The notes beneath the pieces were generated by a model. The model was not told the origin of the DNA and did not search any database. It was given only the letters and a program-made list of their open reading frames with translations. A DNA stretch of 64,000 nucleotides, taken from the NCBI GenBank assembly GCA_949126835.1, contig OX421500.1, positions 21,489,167-21,553,166 on the forward strand, written 5' to 3'. This DNA is from Anisus vortex. Taxonomy: Eukaryota > Mollusca > Gastropoda > Planorbidae. Made by a program: the position numbers and the translations under genes. Positions 23,261-35,720 of this stretch are shown one piece after another; position 1 is the first letter of the stretch; each line of letters begins with the position of its first letter.

Positions 23261-24363
23261 TTCTATGCCCATTTGTAGTCCCATGTAAAGTTATATTTCT
23301 GTACTCTGTTATCTTTATTCTTTGTCTTGTTCTGCCATTATATGACATTAAATAACATTATATAGTTTTTTATAATGAATTATTTTTACTATATTTTTTT
23401 TTGTCCCAAACGTGTATAGTATATCATTTTCCCATTGTATTCATTTTAAAGCATACAATAACACTGTTTCAACTATCGATGAGAAATTAAATGTTTGTCC
23501 GACCTATTACCTTTATATCAAGTTCTATCATAAATTTATCTCCACTTCGATATGCTGTCTAAATAGATTAAAACTTAAAACATTACTTTATCTTTGACCA
23601 TCTTAGAATCATGAATGATTTGTATTTGTAATGTACGTATGTTATTCTGTTGAGCATCAAATATGTATCAACACACATTTATCCACAAGCATATTGAAAA
23701 TATTCCAAATTTCAACTATCAAGAATACGGCCCATCATAACAAAAGTAGCCCTACAATATCTTGATCATATGAAGTATCCGCTTATCTTCTATGATATTT
23801 TTTTTAAATATACATGACTAGGCTACACACTTCATTAAAATGTTCACTAAAGAAATATAAACCACCTTTGTATGTCGGAAATGATTCAATCCTTGTTTTT
23901 TCCTGTTTGCCCATTCCGTCATCGTCATAAAGCACGTCATATTAGTAAAATTTTAACTAAGGCCTACGTCACTTTCACAATTTAACACATGATCCGTAGG
24001 GATTAATCTAATTCTGTCTCTGGATTATAATCTGTGTCGGGATTGATTCATGTAGTCAAATAAATATATATATTTTTTTACTATAATTTCTGATGTGGAA
24101 TTTGATCAGAACAAAAAATGATTCTGGTTTAAAATGTAAACATTTGGGGAAATTGAAACAAGTATTTCACTGTGTCTCTCATATTTCTATTGAAGTAATA
24201 AATTATAAAATTGTTAAATGATCGTTTGTACGTCGTGTAATGAATTGAATGACACCAGAAACATTCGTTTACAACTTCTTTTAAGTATTTTTTAAAGACT
24301 ATTTGAAGATGTAAGGAAAAAGGCTGATAGTCACAAGTATGAAAACTAAACTCAAGAACTAAA
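23261..24363. other. Non-coding, AT-rich DNA
   Basis: Nothing recognised. Confidence 0.4.
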
Positions 24364-24565
24364 TATTGACTAAACATTGACTAAACATTGACTAAACATT
24401 GACTAAACACTGACTAAACACTGACTAAGCATTGACTAAACATTGACTAAACATTGACTAAACATTGACTAAACACTGACTAAACATTGACTAAACACTG
24501 ACTAAACACTGACTAAGCATTGACTAAACATTGACTAAACATTGACTAAACATTAACTAAACATT
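24364..24565. repeat. 11-bp tandem array (TTGACTAAACA), ~18 copies
   Basis: Variants CACTGAC and GCATTGAC recur in the same order in two blocks, so a multi-unit segment was itself duplicated. Confidence 0.95.
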
Positions 24566-24785
24566 GTTCCATATTTTGAAGTCTTATAATAAATGTGTGT
24601 TATACCAAGTGAGGGGGTTGTAAAGTTATCTGATAAAAAAGATCATCTATAATACACGAAATCATTTTTCTGAGGCCAAAAAATCATATTTAAATCGTTC
24701 TATTTAATAACAAAAATGTGTTGCTTAAAAGAAAACGTGTTTTAAAACTAATAAAAAGTTTGTGTTTTATTAAAAGAAAATTACT

Positions 24786-25036
24786 TTTACTTACTTACTT
24801 ACTTACTTACGCCTACTACCCCTCTCGGGGCATAGGCCACCAACAAGGGCTCTCCAGCCATCCCGGTCCCGAGCGAGTCTTTCCATTATTGTTCCCAAGA
24901 ATGACCTGATCTCTTGACGTCGGCATCCAGGTCACGTCGCCAGCTGTAAAGAGGTCGGCCCCTCTTCCTCTTCCCTTGGGGGTTCCACGATAGAGACTGT
25001 CTGGTAATGTTGGAAGCTGGTTTTCGGAGTGTGTAA
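24786..25036 (-). pseudogene. 3' end of a LINE-type (non-LTR) retrotransposon, 5'-truncated
   Basis: On the minus strand the sequence translates to the C-terminal tail of a reverse-transcriptase polyprotein seen in many invertebrate LINEs: NITRQSL, NPQGKRKRGRP, SWRRDLDADVKRSG, then after a frameshift WRALVGGLCPERG and a stop. The element ends in a (TAAG/CTTA)n tail at 24786-24813. No catalytic domain remains. RTE-like affiliation is my inference. Confidence 0.7.
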
Positions 25037-25778
25037 AAGAAAATACCAGATGTAAATTACGTAATTTATTTTTCAACTGCGTTTTAGAAGCTTATTTAAA
25101 ATATTCCAATATTCCATTAACATTATTGTTAGCCAGAGTATCGACTCAGACAAACCAAATATAATTTTGAATATAGTTTTTTCACGTTAATTATTTAGTA
25201 ACTAAAAAAATTGGCCTGCATGTAAATGTATCTTTAACTGGACTAAGATTGTTAGTATTAAAGATAGTTAATATTAATGTATGCATTGTTTTATTAATAT
25301 ATTTGACAAGTAAGCAAGAAAATCTAATTGTTTCTCACTCATATTATAAGTTTATTGTAATATGTTTTCATCTATAATAGTTACTTTTAATACTACATAT
25401 CAACGAAATGATTAATCTTTTGTCACGTGCGAAATCAGCTACTGACGTATAATGATATTTTTAGAAATGTAAAATTTATACATTCTTTTGATTCACATCC
25501 CTATTGGATCTCACAAGGTTGTATAAGAATTATTATTGATGTTATTGGAGTAGATTTGATGTTTATTTGGCTCTTATGATGTTCTTTCTATGTATGAAGT
25601 GAATTAGATAAACTGTACCTTAATATAGAGGAAATCTACAATCCTGTTTGAATGATTAAACACAATTTTATTCCATCAAGTTGAGATGATAAATATAACA
25701 GTAACACAGATTACATGTACCAATATTATATGATGAAACTTAATCAGTTGAGCACCGTTATTATTATTATTTATTATT
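25037..25778. other. Non-coding, AT-rich DNA
   Basis: No gene seen; a short (ATT)n lies at 25760-25778. Confidence 0.4.
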
Positions 25779-26213
25779 ATGTAATTAATACAATATGTTA
25801 CAAACAAACTCACTAGTTCTTTCATTTACTCCCTCATACACTTAGTCATGTAATTAATATAATATAATATATTACCAACAAACTCACTAGTTCTTTCATT
25901 TACTCACTCACACACTTAGTCATGTAATTAATATAATATAATATATTACCAACAAACTCACTAGTTCTTTCATTTACTCACTCACACACTTAGTCATGTA
26001 ATTAATATAATATAATATATTACCAGCATACTAACTAATTCTTTCATTTACTCACTCACACACTTAGTCATGTAATAAATATAATATATGACCAACAAAC
26101 TCACTAATTCTTTCATTTACTCACTCACAGACTTGGTCATGTAATTAATATAATATAAGACCAACAAACTCACTAATTCTCTCATTTACTCACTCACTCA
26201 CTCACTCACTCAC
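25779..26213. repeat. 69-74-bp tandem array, 6 copies, ending in (ACTC)n
   Basis: Units start at 25779, 25848, 25922, 25996, 26070 and 26139. Each runs from ATGTAATTAAT through AACAAACTCACTA and TTCTTTCATTTACTC to CACTTAGTC. The length difference is in an ATAAT stretch. Confidence 0.95.
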
Positions 26214-27117
26214 CCAAACAGCAACGCTCTACAACACATCTTACAGACACATAAAATATCAGACAAAGATGGCGACCTTGCTGTACTCATAAAAAAAATT
26301 AGCTGGCTGCATCCACACCGCCACAGACCATATTTGACATACCTATGTTCCCACCCCCATCACCCAGACTTTGCTGGATGGTATCCTGGTCTTTAAAGTC
26401 GCCCCTATAGAGTGAATCAGTTAAATTACACAGACTTTATGTTATATCTTTTTGAAATCTGTAACGTTCTCAACACCCAGACCAAAAAAGAAACTAATTA
26501 CAATTAATTATACTAGGGGCAGTAAGCCATCAATTAGCGCGCGCTCTTATATCATCCAGGATGAAATAAACACATCAACAATTATGCATTAATATTATTA
26601 CAAAGAGTACTTGATTATTAATAAAATCATTAGCCTATATTTAATAGTCTACATAAATATATAACGCTTATAAAGATTGCATAATTAATTACTTTATTCT
26701 AGACGAATGATGCCATCCGTTTGATATAAATAGTCTTAATGAGAAATCTGTATTTGAGAATTAATGAACGTAATCAAAAACATGGGAGGAGTCAGAGACA
26801 GATGACCTTGTGTTCTATTTTTCGATTACGCTCCCTGCAAGTGTCATCTCTAGTGCAGTGGTTAGGATCCCTGCCTTGCATATATCCTCGCCGTGAATAT
26901 TATTATTATATTTCTGTAATTAAACTACATAGGCTATGTTTTCATGATAACAAACTTTTTTTTTCTTCAAATTTTGAACATTAATGAGATTTTAATTTTT
27001 CTAATTAGCCTGTTTTCAATAAGTTAAAACTTGAATTATATTTTACGTTTCATTATTTATTTATTATATTCGTATTATACGTCTTAACTAGATCTAGGCT
27101 ATATGTACTTAGTATAA
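26214..27117. other. Non-coding flank of element B
   Basis: Contains a tRNA-like fragment at about 26850-26880 (AGTGCAGTGGTTAGGATCCC), probably a SINE head without its B box. Otherwise AT-rich with no gene. Confidence 0.35.
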
Positions 27118-27793
27118 TGTCATGTATATTGTTTTTCCAAGAATTGGAACACGCAATGTTTATTCTCCTCTCTCTCTCTCTTTTCTTACTACACGCGATA
27201 TGAGGACGTTTAGTAGGAAAACGAAAGGTTCTAGGTAATGCTGGGATTCTGTGTTGATCTCAAATTCTCAGAGTCTGGGAACGACTCATTATTTAATAGG
27301 GGAAGTTCCTATCGTTTTTGTTATGAGTTTTGTAATGATACCATGATTTTCACCCCTACTGGTAGTGGGTCTATCCCTTGCACCACTCGGATAGTATTTA
27401 ATGATTTGTTTTGTCTGAAAGACAGAGAGTTTCAAAAGATGTTCCTTTGAACGTTTGTGTTTGCACTATTTTATTCTAACTGTACATAATAGATATATTG
27501 TATATATTGAACATACCACCTGAAATAAACTATCAACAACAGTTACACTGAAGCTTCTTTGTCAAGTTACTATCCTATTGTGTCGTATACATTACTATAA
27601 GATTTATCTACCACCATAATTTACAAGAGAGGAAATGTTGGAATACAAATACTGAATTTGCGCCCAGGACTATAAGAAGAGTTCGTGTAATACTGAAACA
27701 TAAATACTAATAATTAAAGTCTCCCCTAGGACTAACGAGAATTATCAGCAAGATCTACACAGCTCTGGCCACAAGGGGATTGTGGACGTAACA
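27118..27793 (+). repeat. 5' LTR of element B (676 bp)
   Basis: TGTCATG...GTAACA ends, CT-rich stretch near 27167-27181 and AATAAA near 27524. The 70-codon open frame at 27238-27450 matches that of element A with five replacement changes and no silent ones that I can see. Confidence 0.93.
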
Positions 27794-27965
27794 AAATTTG
27801 GTGGTCTCGCCCGGTATATTTGAGTTCTACTTTTCCTGACCTAGGATTGACAAGATTTGGTGGTCTCGTTCGGTAGATTTGAGTTCTACTTTTCTTGATC
27901 TAGGATTGGAAAAAAATTTGTTGATCTCGTCTGGAAAATTTGAGTTATATTTTTTCCTGACCTAT
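27793..27965 (+). promoter_or_regulatory. Primer-site region, triplicated, element B
   Basis: Same three ~59-bp units as in element A. Here units one and two both keep TGGTGGTCTCG, so two equally good candidate primer sites stand in tandem. Confidence 0.7.
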
Positions 27966-28215
27966 AAATATTTTGTGACATTAGTAGTACTGAGAGCGGC
28001 ATATTTGTGTTTCGTTTTCAGGACTGTGAAACTAATCTTTTTTAAAAAAGAGGAGAGAACTGGTTTGCGTTTTTATTCCTTGGGAAGTGTGAAGATTCCA
28101 CGAAGTGTTTAATATTATATTGTGCAAATTTCTGGACAAATCGTAAGTTGGAACTTTATATTTTATTATACAATATATACTACTCTACTATCACAAATAT
28201 TTCGAACGCTATACT

Positions 28216-31200
28216 ATGGCTTCGAATATATCAAGTGAGGAACTTAATGCCATGTCATTTGCTGAACTAAAAGAATTAGCTGAGTCCTTTGGGATTGAGG
28301 CAGGACAGGCAAGACCTAATCGTAATCGTTTGACCAAAGAAATTATGACATGTTTGAACGGGCAGAATGCCATGAACACTGGTAGTGTAGTTGAAGTGGG
28401 ACAGAACGATATCAATGAAGGTTATGTAGCTCCCAGTGGGGGCGAGGTAATTGCCCACGGAGACGAGGTAAGAAATATGTCATCTAGATCATCAAACAAT
28501 GATGAAGATGAAGGGTTGAGTGAAAACCTAAAATTCCAATTAGCTATGAAGAGAATGGAATTGGAAAGATTTAGGATAGAAAATGAAAGAATTAGGATAG
28601 AAACTGAAAGGGAAAATGAAAGAATTAGGATAGAAACTGAAAGCAGAGAAAGGATAGAGATGGCACGCATGAATAGACCTGACCATCGTAGGGACAGCAA
28701 TGGTATGGATATTAGCGCAATGAAGCAACACTTGCCTATATTCAGAGAAGAAGATGTTCAAGATTTCTTTTTGCTTTTTGAGAGGATAGCTGTAGATTAT
28801 CAGTTCCCTGATGATAAGATGGCTTTATTGTTAAGGTCAACTCTCAACAAAGGAAAAGCATTGGACGTAGTGTTGAGTTTAACACCCGAGGAAATAAATG
28901 ACTATGAAGTAATCAAAGATAGGGTGCTAAAAAGTTATTCCCTGACACCAGAAAAATATAGAAAGCTATTTAGAGACAGAAAGAAGGCATATGATCAAAC
29001 TCATGTAGACTTTTTGAGACAAAAGGAGAAAATGTTAGAACAGTGGCTAAGGTCACAGAATGTAAGTGAGTTTGATAAACTCAAGAACCTAATATTGTTT
29101 GAGGAATTCAATGATTGTATTCGAGTGGATATTAAAACCCACATCTCAGACCGAGGGGTTGAAGATGTGCATGAAGCTGCTAGATTGGCAGATAACTATG
29201 CCATAATTCACGCCAGCATAAAGCCATATTATGCTGACAAACCCAAAGTGCACAAACCAGAGCCCAAGGAGGCTAGTAAACCAAAAGAGACAAGTGAAAA
29301 CAATAATAAGAACAGTGGTGTAAATAATAATAGTAACTTAGTTCATTTCAGGAAGCAGACAGATGTAAATAAAGCAAAGGTGGTATGTTTCAATTGCAAG
29401 AAAGAGGGCCACATGAAGAAAGATTGTTGGATCCTTACCAAGAAGCAAGGTGCTATACTACACTGTGCCAGAGTGCAGAAAGATAGCAAGCAGACAGAAG
29501 AAGTGTGCAACACAGGGTCAAGAAACTCAAAAGAAATGCGGCCGGCATCGCCCATAGTTGTGGAGTCGATGGTTTTTGAGAACAGTCTATCTAAGGTAAA
29601 AGAGAATAGCTGTACTCAATCTATTATGCTTTCAGAAGGCCGTGAGGAACAGATGGTTCCTGAAGTCCCGGAAGAGGACGACCTATCCGATTTTCGACCC
29701 TTTGTCTACGAGGGGACAGTGTCGACAGAAGTCGATGTACTCAGCAAGAAGAAAATACAGATATTACGTGACACGGGTTCTGCTGTCAGCGTGATCCTGG
29801 AGGGCAGTGTGCCGTTAACAGATGCCACCAGTACCGGTGAGTCTGTTGTGCTGAGAGGTGCTAGTATGGAGGCTGTGGAAGCTCCACTGCACAGAATAAA
29901 ACTCGAGTCGGATATTTTTACAGGTAACATCGTAGTGGGAGTGTGGCGCGCACTACCCGTCAAAGGCGTTTCCATGATATTAGGAAATGACATTATGGGC
30001 GGCAGAGTCACTGTCGAGCCCATGGTTAAAGTGTTGGAGACAAAGATGGCGGAGGACAAAAACCTACGTCCTGCCAATGAACGCCCAACATGTGCACTGA
30101 CAAGAGCAATGCAGAAAAAGAAGTCGGTAAAGACTCCTGCTACGCCGTGTAGTGCAACGAAAGATGTGTTTGTCTGTTCTGAAGACACACATGCGAATGA
30201 AACAGTGATAACAGAAACACCTGACATCGATTTAAGTGCTACGTTCTTTGCTGAACTAACAACTGGTGATGCAACAGAGAACGATAACATTTTGTCACCA
30301 AAGCAGAAATTGGTGAGAGAACAATTGAATGACGAAGTAATAATGCAACTCAGAATGAAAGCTGTTGACGAAAAGACTGCAGATGCAATGGCGGAATGTT
30401 TCTACATGAAAGATGAAGTATTGATGAGAAAGTCGAAACCGCTCAACTCAGGTACAAACGAGTGGGACAGTATTCACCAGATTGTAATACCTAAGTGCTA
30501 TCGTCAAGATATACTGCGTATGGCGCATGATCTTCCTTTCGCTGGTCACATGGGAGTCCGGAAAACGCACCACCGTATCCTCCCTTACTTCTACTGGCCA
30601 GGACTGAGAAGAGATGTCGAACAATACTGCAAGACTTGCCACGTATGCCAAATGGTAGGACGTCCTAACCAACGAATTCCTGTCGCTCCACTCCAGCCGA
30701 TGCCAGCGTTCGACGAACCATTCAGTCATATACTCATTGATTGCGTGGGCCCGTTGCCGAAAACAAAAGCCGGTTTTCAATACCTGCTCACAGTCATGTG
30801 TTCATCCACTCGCTTCCCGGAAGCCATTCCGTTGCGGAACATAACAACAGTGAAGGTGGTAGACGCCCTGACAAATTTCTTCACACGTTATGGCCTACCG
30901 AAGACAGTACAGTCCGACCAGGGGACTAACTTTACTTCGAACATTTTCAAACAAGTCATGGAACAATTAGGGATAAGCCATAGGCTATCAAGTGCCTATC
31001 ATCCTGAGAGCCAGGGAGCTCTGGAAAGGTTTCATCAGACATTAAAATCGATGCTTAAAAAGTACTGTTATGAAAACGAGAAAGACTGGGATAAGGGTGT
31101 GCCTTATGTACTGTTCGCTGCAAGGGAGGCCACTCAGGAATCCCTGGGGTTTAGCCCATTCGAACTTGTGTATGGACACTCAGTCAGAGGTCCGTTGAAA

Positions 31201-32061
31201 CTTCTACATGAAACTTGGCTAACGGACAGTGAACCGATTGGACTTTTGTCATATGTAGATAAATTTAAAAATAGGCTTTATCATGCTTTTAACCATGTGA
31301 AGATTCATTTTCCACAGATGCAGGAGCGTATGAGACAGAACTATGACCGTAAAGCTACAGCTAGAACTTTTGCACCAGGTGACAAAGTTCTTGTGTTTCT
31401 ACCTTTGCAAAATCAGCCTTTAAGTGCAAAGTTTAGTGGACCCTATGAGATAGAGTCAAAGCTTGGCGAGGTCAATTATTTAATAAAGACTCCTGACCGG
31501 AGACAAAAACAGAGGGTATGCCATATTAATTTACTTAAGCCCTATGTTTCCAGGGAAAAGAGTAAACCACGGGAGGTCCCCATGATTTCATTAGCTAGAG
31601 TCCCGACGGATTTATCTAGGATAGAATATAAGTTTGCAGAAAGTAAACTTAATAATACAGATGCCCTTAAGAGTTTAGATACAAGGCTAGAACATCTTCC
31701 GGTCGAAGATAAGGAGAAGATTATTGAGCTGGTACATGAAAATAAGTCAATGTTTACAAATGTTCCCAGTAAGACACATGTCATAGAGCACGATGTAGTG
31801 TTAACCAATAGTGCCAGATCTATTAAACAGCATCCATTTGACCCCATCAGACCTGAGCATATTAAATTAGATGTAAAGTATATGTTAGAAGATGACATAG
31901 GAGAAAAATGTGATAGCAAATGGTCTACACCCTGTTTGATGGTACCAAAAGCCGACCACACACTGCAGTTTTATAGAGACCTTGGGAAATTAAGTAATTT
32001 GACAAAGACCGACTGGTATCCCATTCCCCGTATCATCGACAAGATAGAGACAAGGTCATAG
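28216..32061 (+). CDS. gag-pol: Gag-pol polyprotein: SCAN-like capsid, zinc knuckle, protease, integrase, truncated RT (1281 aa)
   Basis: Gag and pol are one frame. Residues ~10-50 (MSFAELKELAESFGIE) look SAP-like. Residues ~110-150 are a charged coiled coil of repeated ERIRIE units. Residues ~169-340 form a capsid of SCAN type (PEKYRKLFRDRKKAYDQT, EQWLRS, FDKLKNLILFEEF). A CCHC knuckle is at C391-C394-H399-C404. The aspartic protease has DTGS at 519-522 and ILGND at 588-592. Integrase has zinc ligands H771, H778, C808 and C811, catalytic D842, D901 and E937 (exact D-35-E), and a GPY module at 1075-1077 without a chromodomain. RT starts near 1185 (STPCLMVPKA, KTDWYPIP) and ends at 1281. Its YxDD core and RNase H are missing. 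B has also lost six bases near 31838 and seven near 32054 relative to A; the latter causes the present stop. Confidence 0.93.
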   Translation: MASNISSEELNAMSFAELKELAESFGIEAGQARPNRNRLTKEIMTCLNGQNAMNTGSVVEVGQNDINEGYVAPSGGEVIAHGDEVRNMSSRSSNNDEDEGLSENLKFQLAMKRMELERFRIENERIRIETERENERIRIETESRERIEMARMNRPDHRRDSNGMDISAMKQHLPIFREEDVQDFFLLFERIAVDYQFPDDKMALLLRSTLNKGKALDVVLSLTPEEINDYEVIKDRVLKSYSLTPEKYRKLFRDRKKAYDQTHVDFLRQKEKMLEQWLRSQNVSEFDKLKNLILFEEFNDCIRVDIKTHISDRGVEDVHEAARLADNYAIIHASIKPYYADKPKVHKPEPKEASKPKETSENNNKNSGVNNNSNLVHFRKQTDVNKAKVVCFNCKKEGHMKKDCWILTKKQGAILHCARVQKDSKQTEEVCNTGSRNSKEMRPASPIVVESMVFENSLSKVKENSCTQSIMLSEGREEQMVPEVPEEDDLSDFRPFVYEGTVSTEVDVLSKKKIQILRDTGSAVSVILEGSVPLTDATSTGESVVLRGASMEAVEAPLHRIKLESDIFTGNIVVGVWRALPVKGVSMILGNDIMGGRVTVEPMVKVLETKMAEDKNLRPANERPTCALTRAMQKKKSVKTPATPCSATKDVFVCSEDTHANETVITETPDIDLSATFFAELTTGDATENDNILSPKQKLVREQLNDEVIMQLRMKAVDEKTADAMAECFYMKDEVLMRKSKPLNSGTNEWDSIHQIVIPKCYRQDILRMAHDLPFAGHMGVRKTHHRILPYFYWPGLRRDVEQYCKTCHVCQMVGRPNQRIPVAPLQPMPAFDEPFSHILIDCVGPLPKTKAGFQYLLTVMCSSTRFPEAIPLRNITTVKVVDALTNFFTRYGLPKTVQSDQGTNFTSNIFKQVMEQLGISHRLSSAYHPESQGALERFHQTLKSMLKKYCYENEKDWDKGVPYVLFAAREATQESLGFSPFELVYGHSVRGPLKLLHETWLTDSEPIGLLSYVDKFKNRLYHAFNHVKIHFPQMQERMRQNYDRKATARTFAPGDKVLVFLPLQNQPLSAKFSGPYEIESKLGEVNYLIKTPDRRQKQRVCHINLLKPYVSREKSKPREVPMISLARVPTDLSRIEYKFAESKLNNTDALKSLDTRLEHLPVEDKEKIIELVHENKSMFTNVPSKTHVIEHDVVLTNSARSIKQHPFDPIRPEHIKLDVKYMLEDDIGEKCDSKWSTPCLMVPKADHTLQFYRDLGKLSNLTKTDWYPIPRIIDKIETRS

Positions 32062-32090
32062 CTGATACTCTATCTCGGGTGCTACATGAT
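32062..32090 (+). pseudogene. RNase H C-terminal remnant, out of frame
   Basis: The bases after the gag-pol stop still encode ADTLSRVLHD followed by TGA, the end of a retroelement RNase H. In element A the same remnant continues in phase with the local RT fragment. This marks the right edge of the shared RT/RNase H deletion. Confidence 0.8.
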
Positions 32091-33328
32091 TGACTGAATA
32101 ACCCTAAACTACTTTTTCAGATCATCTCATTTATTCATTAAGAATGTGTCATGATAACCTATCATTCGTTTGAATTTTGATTATGGAATACCTATAGAAT
32201 ACTTGTATCATGCAGAAGTCAAGTCTTTTGAAAGTATTAATAATTTTTATAATCATGTATAATATTGATGTTCTGATATATTTTAAATTCATTTGATTAT
32301 GGAAAAGAAATTCCATTTAAATGTTGATGCATGATGCAATAAATATATAATATGCACGTATTTACTTGATATGGATGGATAAAAGTAATTGTCATCACAT
32401 GCAATTAAGTGGGAAAACTTTGAGCTAGTTGATTTATTATCTTGTTTTATTTTAGTTAATGAATGGAACTAAATAATAATATGTACAATTTTTATCTTAG
32501 AAAGAGATGTAATATCAATTGGTATAAATTAATAGATAATATTAAAAATCTATTGCTAAACTGTTATATCATGGCAATAGAATGGAAAAAAAACTAGTGG
32601 ATATTCACTATGTTGTATATAGGTTGTTATATATTCCATATATCCGGGAATGGAGGGAAACAAAGGTACCTAAAGGTGTGCACTCATTCAACCCTGAACA
32701 ATCTTTTATATTAAACTTTTAAATTTGCCAAAAACGCATAATAGTGGATTACATTTTAATATTTAGATTACTGTAGTTATCGTAACTAGAGTGTATTTTC
32801 TCCTCGTATTTGAGAAAAGGGGAAGTATCATCATCTTAGGTATGAACCCTGTTAATGTCAAGTTGACACTGTAACTTAAAGGGGAAGTAACCTATAGTTT
32901 GATTCGAGTTATGTATTACTTATCTTTTGGTTTGTATATTAGAAGTAAACTGTTGGAAATTGACAAGAGTTTGAGCAATGTTATATTTGTTTAATAGATT
33001 AAAACTTTTTGCAAATTTTTGGTGGAAATCCACACAACTGTACATAGTTAAAATAAGAATGACTAGAATATTTTTGAATTATTTGTACTTGTTGAGACAT
33101 TAGTTAATATTAATACTAACGGTGAAATATTTGTCCATCACGTTATAATCACAATTACCATTGGGTAGTGACACTTTTTATAATTTAGTTGTGCCAGTGA
33201 GCCATGTTTGCTTAAATTGTCTAATAATCTTCCATTGATTGTTGGTTATTAAAACGATAGTGTTAAGTACGAAAAATGTACCATGTTGAGTATTACTTGG
33301 GTAATTATGGTACATTATTTCTTTCATT
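32091..33328 (+). other. Non-coding 3' region of element B
   Basis: Matches 9730-10955 with scattered differences. No envelope-like or other gene is visible. Confidence 0.75.
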
Positions 33329-33339
33329 GGGTGGGGGCG
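33329..33339 (+). promoter_or_regulatory. Polypurine tract of element B
   Basis: GGGTGGGGGCG immediately before the 3' LTR, the counterpart of 10956-10966. Confidence 0.75.
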
Positions 33340-34013
33340 TGTCATGTATATTGTTTTTCCAAGAATTGGAACACGCAATGTTTATTCTCCTCTCTCTCTC
33401 TTTTCTTACTACACGCGATATGAGGACGTTTAGTAGGAAAACGAAAGGTTCTAGGTAATGCTGGGATTCTGTGTTGATCTCAAATTCTCAGAGTCTGGGA
33501 ACGACTCATTATTTAATAGGGGAAGTTCCTATCGTTTTTGTTATGAGTTTTGTAATGATACCATGATTTTCACCCCTACTGGTAGTGGGTCTATCCCTTG
33601 CACCACTCGGATAGTATTTAATGATTTGTTTTGTCTGAAAGACAGAGAGTTTCAAAAGATGTTCCTTTGAACGTTTGTGTTTGCACTATTTTATTCTAAC
33701 TGTACATAATAGATATATTGTATATATTGAACATACCACCTGAAATAAACTATCAACAACAGTTACACTGAAGCTTCTTTGTCAAGTTACTATCCTATTG
33801 TGTCGTATACATTACTATAAGATTTATCTACCACCATAATTTACAAGAGAGGAAATGTTGGAATACAAATACTGAATTTGCGCCCAGGACTATAAGAAGA
33901 GTTCGTGTAATACTGAAACATAAATACTAATAATTAAAGTCTCCCCTAGGACTAACGAGAATTATCAGCAAGATCTACACAGCTCTGGCCACAAGGGGAT
34001 TGTGGACGTAACA
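33340..34013 (+). repeat. 3' LTR of element B (674 bp)
   Basis: Identical to the 5' LTR by eye except for one fewer CT unit. Confidence 0.93.
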
Positions 34014-34333
34014 ATAATAATTCTAATTTTAAAGTTCTTCTTGGAAAAGTATCAACACATTAATAAATACAATCTGCCTAAATTCTATATTAGTAAATTG
34101 TTGTAATTTTCTTAATTACAATTTTTTAAATTGTAAATATTTTTAAGGAGTTTTTTTTCCTTAATTTATTTTTACTAACTATTCGACTAGTTCTAAGTGA
34201 ACTAAATTAATATTTATTCCGCTAAAATCAAGTTATTTAACTTTAAATTGAGGATAACAACATTCATATGCTATTTACATCTAGAAAGCATAAATTATGT
34301 CACTTTTATTCTTTAATGTATGTTTAATTCTTA

Positions 34334-35590
<1,257 letters not shown>

Positions 35591-35596
35591 AACCGA

Positions 35597-35720
35597 GGCC
35601 GGCTAGTCCTGCAATTAGTACACCGGACGGTCAACAAAAATGGCTCGGGTTTTGGCCCTGCCATCGACCAATCCTGCCGCCCTGCAGGAGTTTTGAGCCT
35701 AGGACGTAATAAAAACATCT
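35597..35720 (+). repeat. tRNA-like SINE fragment, different family
   Basis: GGCTAGTCCTGCAATTAGTA resembles a tRNA A-box region and GGCTCGGGTTTTGGCCCTGC a mutated B box, about 40 bases apart, followed by a short GC-rich body. The spacing fits a tRNA-derived head. The body differs from the main SINE family here. Confidence 0.4.

Larger units (their letters stand above)
27118..34013 (+). mobile_element. Element B: young Gmr1-like Ty3/Gypsy LTR retrotransposon lacking RT/RNase H
   Basis: A 6896-bp insertion flanked by the 4-bp duplication ATAA (27114-27117 and 34014-34017). The two LTRs appear to differ only by one CT unit in a CT run, so the insertion is very recent. The internal region holds a single open gag-pol frame, with integrase before RT. 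Most of RT and RNase H is deleted at the same place as in element A. It could supply capsid, protease and integrase but needs polymerase from elsewhere. Confidence 0.95.

Noticed and set aside
32091..33328. Envelope-like third gene in the long 3' region of the elements
   Set aside because: The region is AT-rich with no open frame of useful length in either copy.
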